A stretch of DNA of 64,000 bases from Oxyruncus cristatus (Eukaryota > Chordata > Aves > Passeriformes > Cotingidae). The notes under the pieces are model-generated. The model did not search any database and was not told where the DNA came from. It worked only from the letters and a program-made list of their open reading frames with translations. Shown here in pieces: positions 62,860 through 64,000 of the stretch; the stretch's first letter is position 1, and the number at the start of each line of letters is the position of its first letter. Location of the stretch: assembly GCA_013399855.1 (NCBI GenBank), contig VXAY01002371.1, forward strand, positions 2,629,432 through 2,693,431. The letters are read 5' to 3'. The position numbers and the translations under genes were made by a program.

Positions 62860-63480
62860 TGTTCTGCATTTCTCTTTACTGAATTGCATCCAATTTATTT
62901 AAATGATTTCCCTAATTTGTCAAGATCTTTTAAAGTCTGTCCTCATGTATGTTTACAGACCCTCACAGCTTGATGTCATTGGAAATTTAATAAGCACACT
63001 ACACTATTTAATCATTGACTACCTACTCAATGACTCAAGTCACTAATGAGAACATTGATAAGAACCGGGCACAAGACTGATCTCTGCAGAACACTACTCA
63101 ATGCGTAATGCTAAACAACAAAAAAACATTAATAACTACTAAGCATGCTTTCCTAACCATTTGAGTATCTGCCTGATAGTAATTTCATGAAGATCTTACG
63201 TCTCCATTTTGTTTATGAAAATGTCCCACAAAAAAAATAAAAGACAGTAGTGAGGTCAAGATATACAATATATACTATCCTGCATACTCAGTGCTTCCTG
63301 TCAACAGAGAAGGAAATTCAGAGGGTATGATACTGAATATTCTTGACAAAAAAGTATATCCTTTCATATTTCTATTATTGCATAAATTGAAGTTAACTAG
63401 TCATTAGTTTCCAATCTCTCTCCCGCCTCTGAAAAAAATAAACTTTGTGTTTGCCCCCATTCCCTCAAGAACTTGCTCTA
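62860..63480 (-). mobile_element. Ancient L3/CR1-like LINE fragment (RT region), antisense
   Basis: The plus strand matches the reverse complement of the RT region of an old amniote L3/CR1-type LINE, in correct order. The blocks are 'aatttgtcaagatcttttaa', 'cagcttgatgtcattggaaa', 'tttaataagcacactac', 'gataagaaccgggcacaaga' with 'ctgatctctgcagaacacta', 'ttgtttatgaaaatgtccca', and 'tgaggtcaagatatacaata'. The 63060-63105 block is the complement of the VPQGS...LFN RT motif in CR1-related elements. Stops and indels are frequent, so no frame is open. The divergence implies an ancient copy. The boundaries are approximate. Confidence 0.72.
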
Positions 63481-64000
63481 GATTAAGCAGCTTTCTCTTT
63501 CTGAGTAGCCTTTATAGGCCCTTTTTTATGGAAACAGACACTGAGGAGAAAATAGAAAAGAAACTTTTTGTTTATCTCCAAATCTAGCCTTGATGCAGGG
63601 GTAAACAGCATGGAAATAAAAAACAATAATGTCACTCTTGTGTAAAGATTACTGTATGAGCCCTATCAGTAATGACTGGAGGATAATTTTTATATCTCCA
63701 GAAAATTTCAAGAAGTTTAATTTAATTCAGTAGTCCTTACCCAGTTCTTTTCTTTCATTCTCTGAGTTATTGCCCTTTATTAAAGGACTCAGTTTTGCTT
63801 CACAAAACCACATATGGGTTATGTAAAGAAAGGGTTTTAATTTTGTAATGCCTAATAAGGTCCTGGTCATTGATCATTGTACAGAAATATGTTTATATAT
63901 ACAATGAGATTGATTTTAATTCATCCCGGGAAGGCAATGTAAACTCAGGCAAAATTCATAACAAATTCACTCTATATTAAGATATATAAGGCTCATGATG
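63481..64000. other. Unannotated AT-rich sequence
   Basis: Nothing recognised beyond a possible extension of the ancient LINE at its left edge. Confidence 0.5.

Noticed and set aside
1..64000. CRISPR arrays, operons, tRNA/rRNA genes, prokaryotic or phage systems
   Set aside because: No regularly spaced direct repeats, no cloverleaf with A/B boxes that I could see, and no compact coding. The repeats present are vertebrate, specifically avian, in type.

Overview
This 64 kb window looks like intergenic or deep-intronic DNA from a bird nuclear genome. The base composition is AT-rich and stop codons are dense in all frames. I found no host exon, RNA gene, CRISPR array, operon or prokaryotic-style gene. 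The assignment to birds rests on several chicken-repeat-1 (CR1) LINE copies with the ATTCTRTGAT-type 3' end and on an avian ERVL-class endogenous retrovirus with its recognisable LTR. Overall repeat density is low. A single N (35425) beside a T run shows that this is draft assembly sequence.

Layout. 1-5.5 kb: an old antisense L3/CR1-like LINE relic (about 580-1010), a 129-bp tandem duplication (2977-3233), and a 311-bp element with hAT-type terminal inverted repeats (3322-3632). 5.5-6.5 kb: a minus-strand CR1. 9.96-11.0 kb: a plus-strand CR1 with an internal deletion. 14.07-18.23 kb: a decayed minus-strand ERVL provirus with 3' LTR, integrase, reverse transcriptase (RT) and protease, interrupted by a plus-strand CR1 at 17.04-17.88 kb. 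22.9-25.2 kb: two more plus-strand CR1 copies. About 25.2-46.5 kb: almost repeat-free AT-rich DNA holding one 56-bp CR1 tail. 46.5 kb: a short antisense CR1 tail. 49.3-49.9 kb: an apparent solo LTR of a second ERVL-like subfamily. 54.65-54.93 kb: a very degraded CR1 RT segment. 62.86-63.48 kb: a second old antisense L3/CR1-like relic.

None of the open frames is a credible host gene. The longer ones are CR1 or ERVL remnants, or begin with non-ATG codons and show no family signature. All element coding regions are broken by stops, frameshifts or deletions, so none should be autonomous. The best leads are the structural history of the ERVL/CR1 nest, the hAT-type miniature element, and possible conserved noncoding elements around 24.65 kb and 27.33-27.56 kb. 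I did not find evidence of a previously undescribed biological system.
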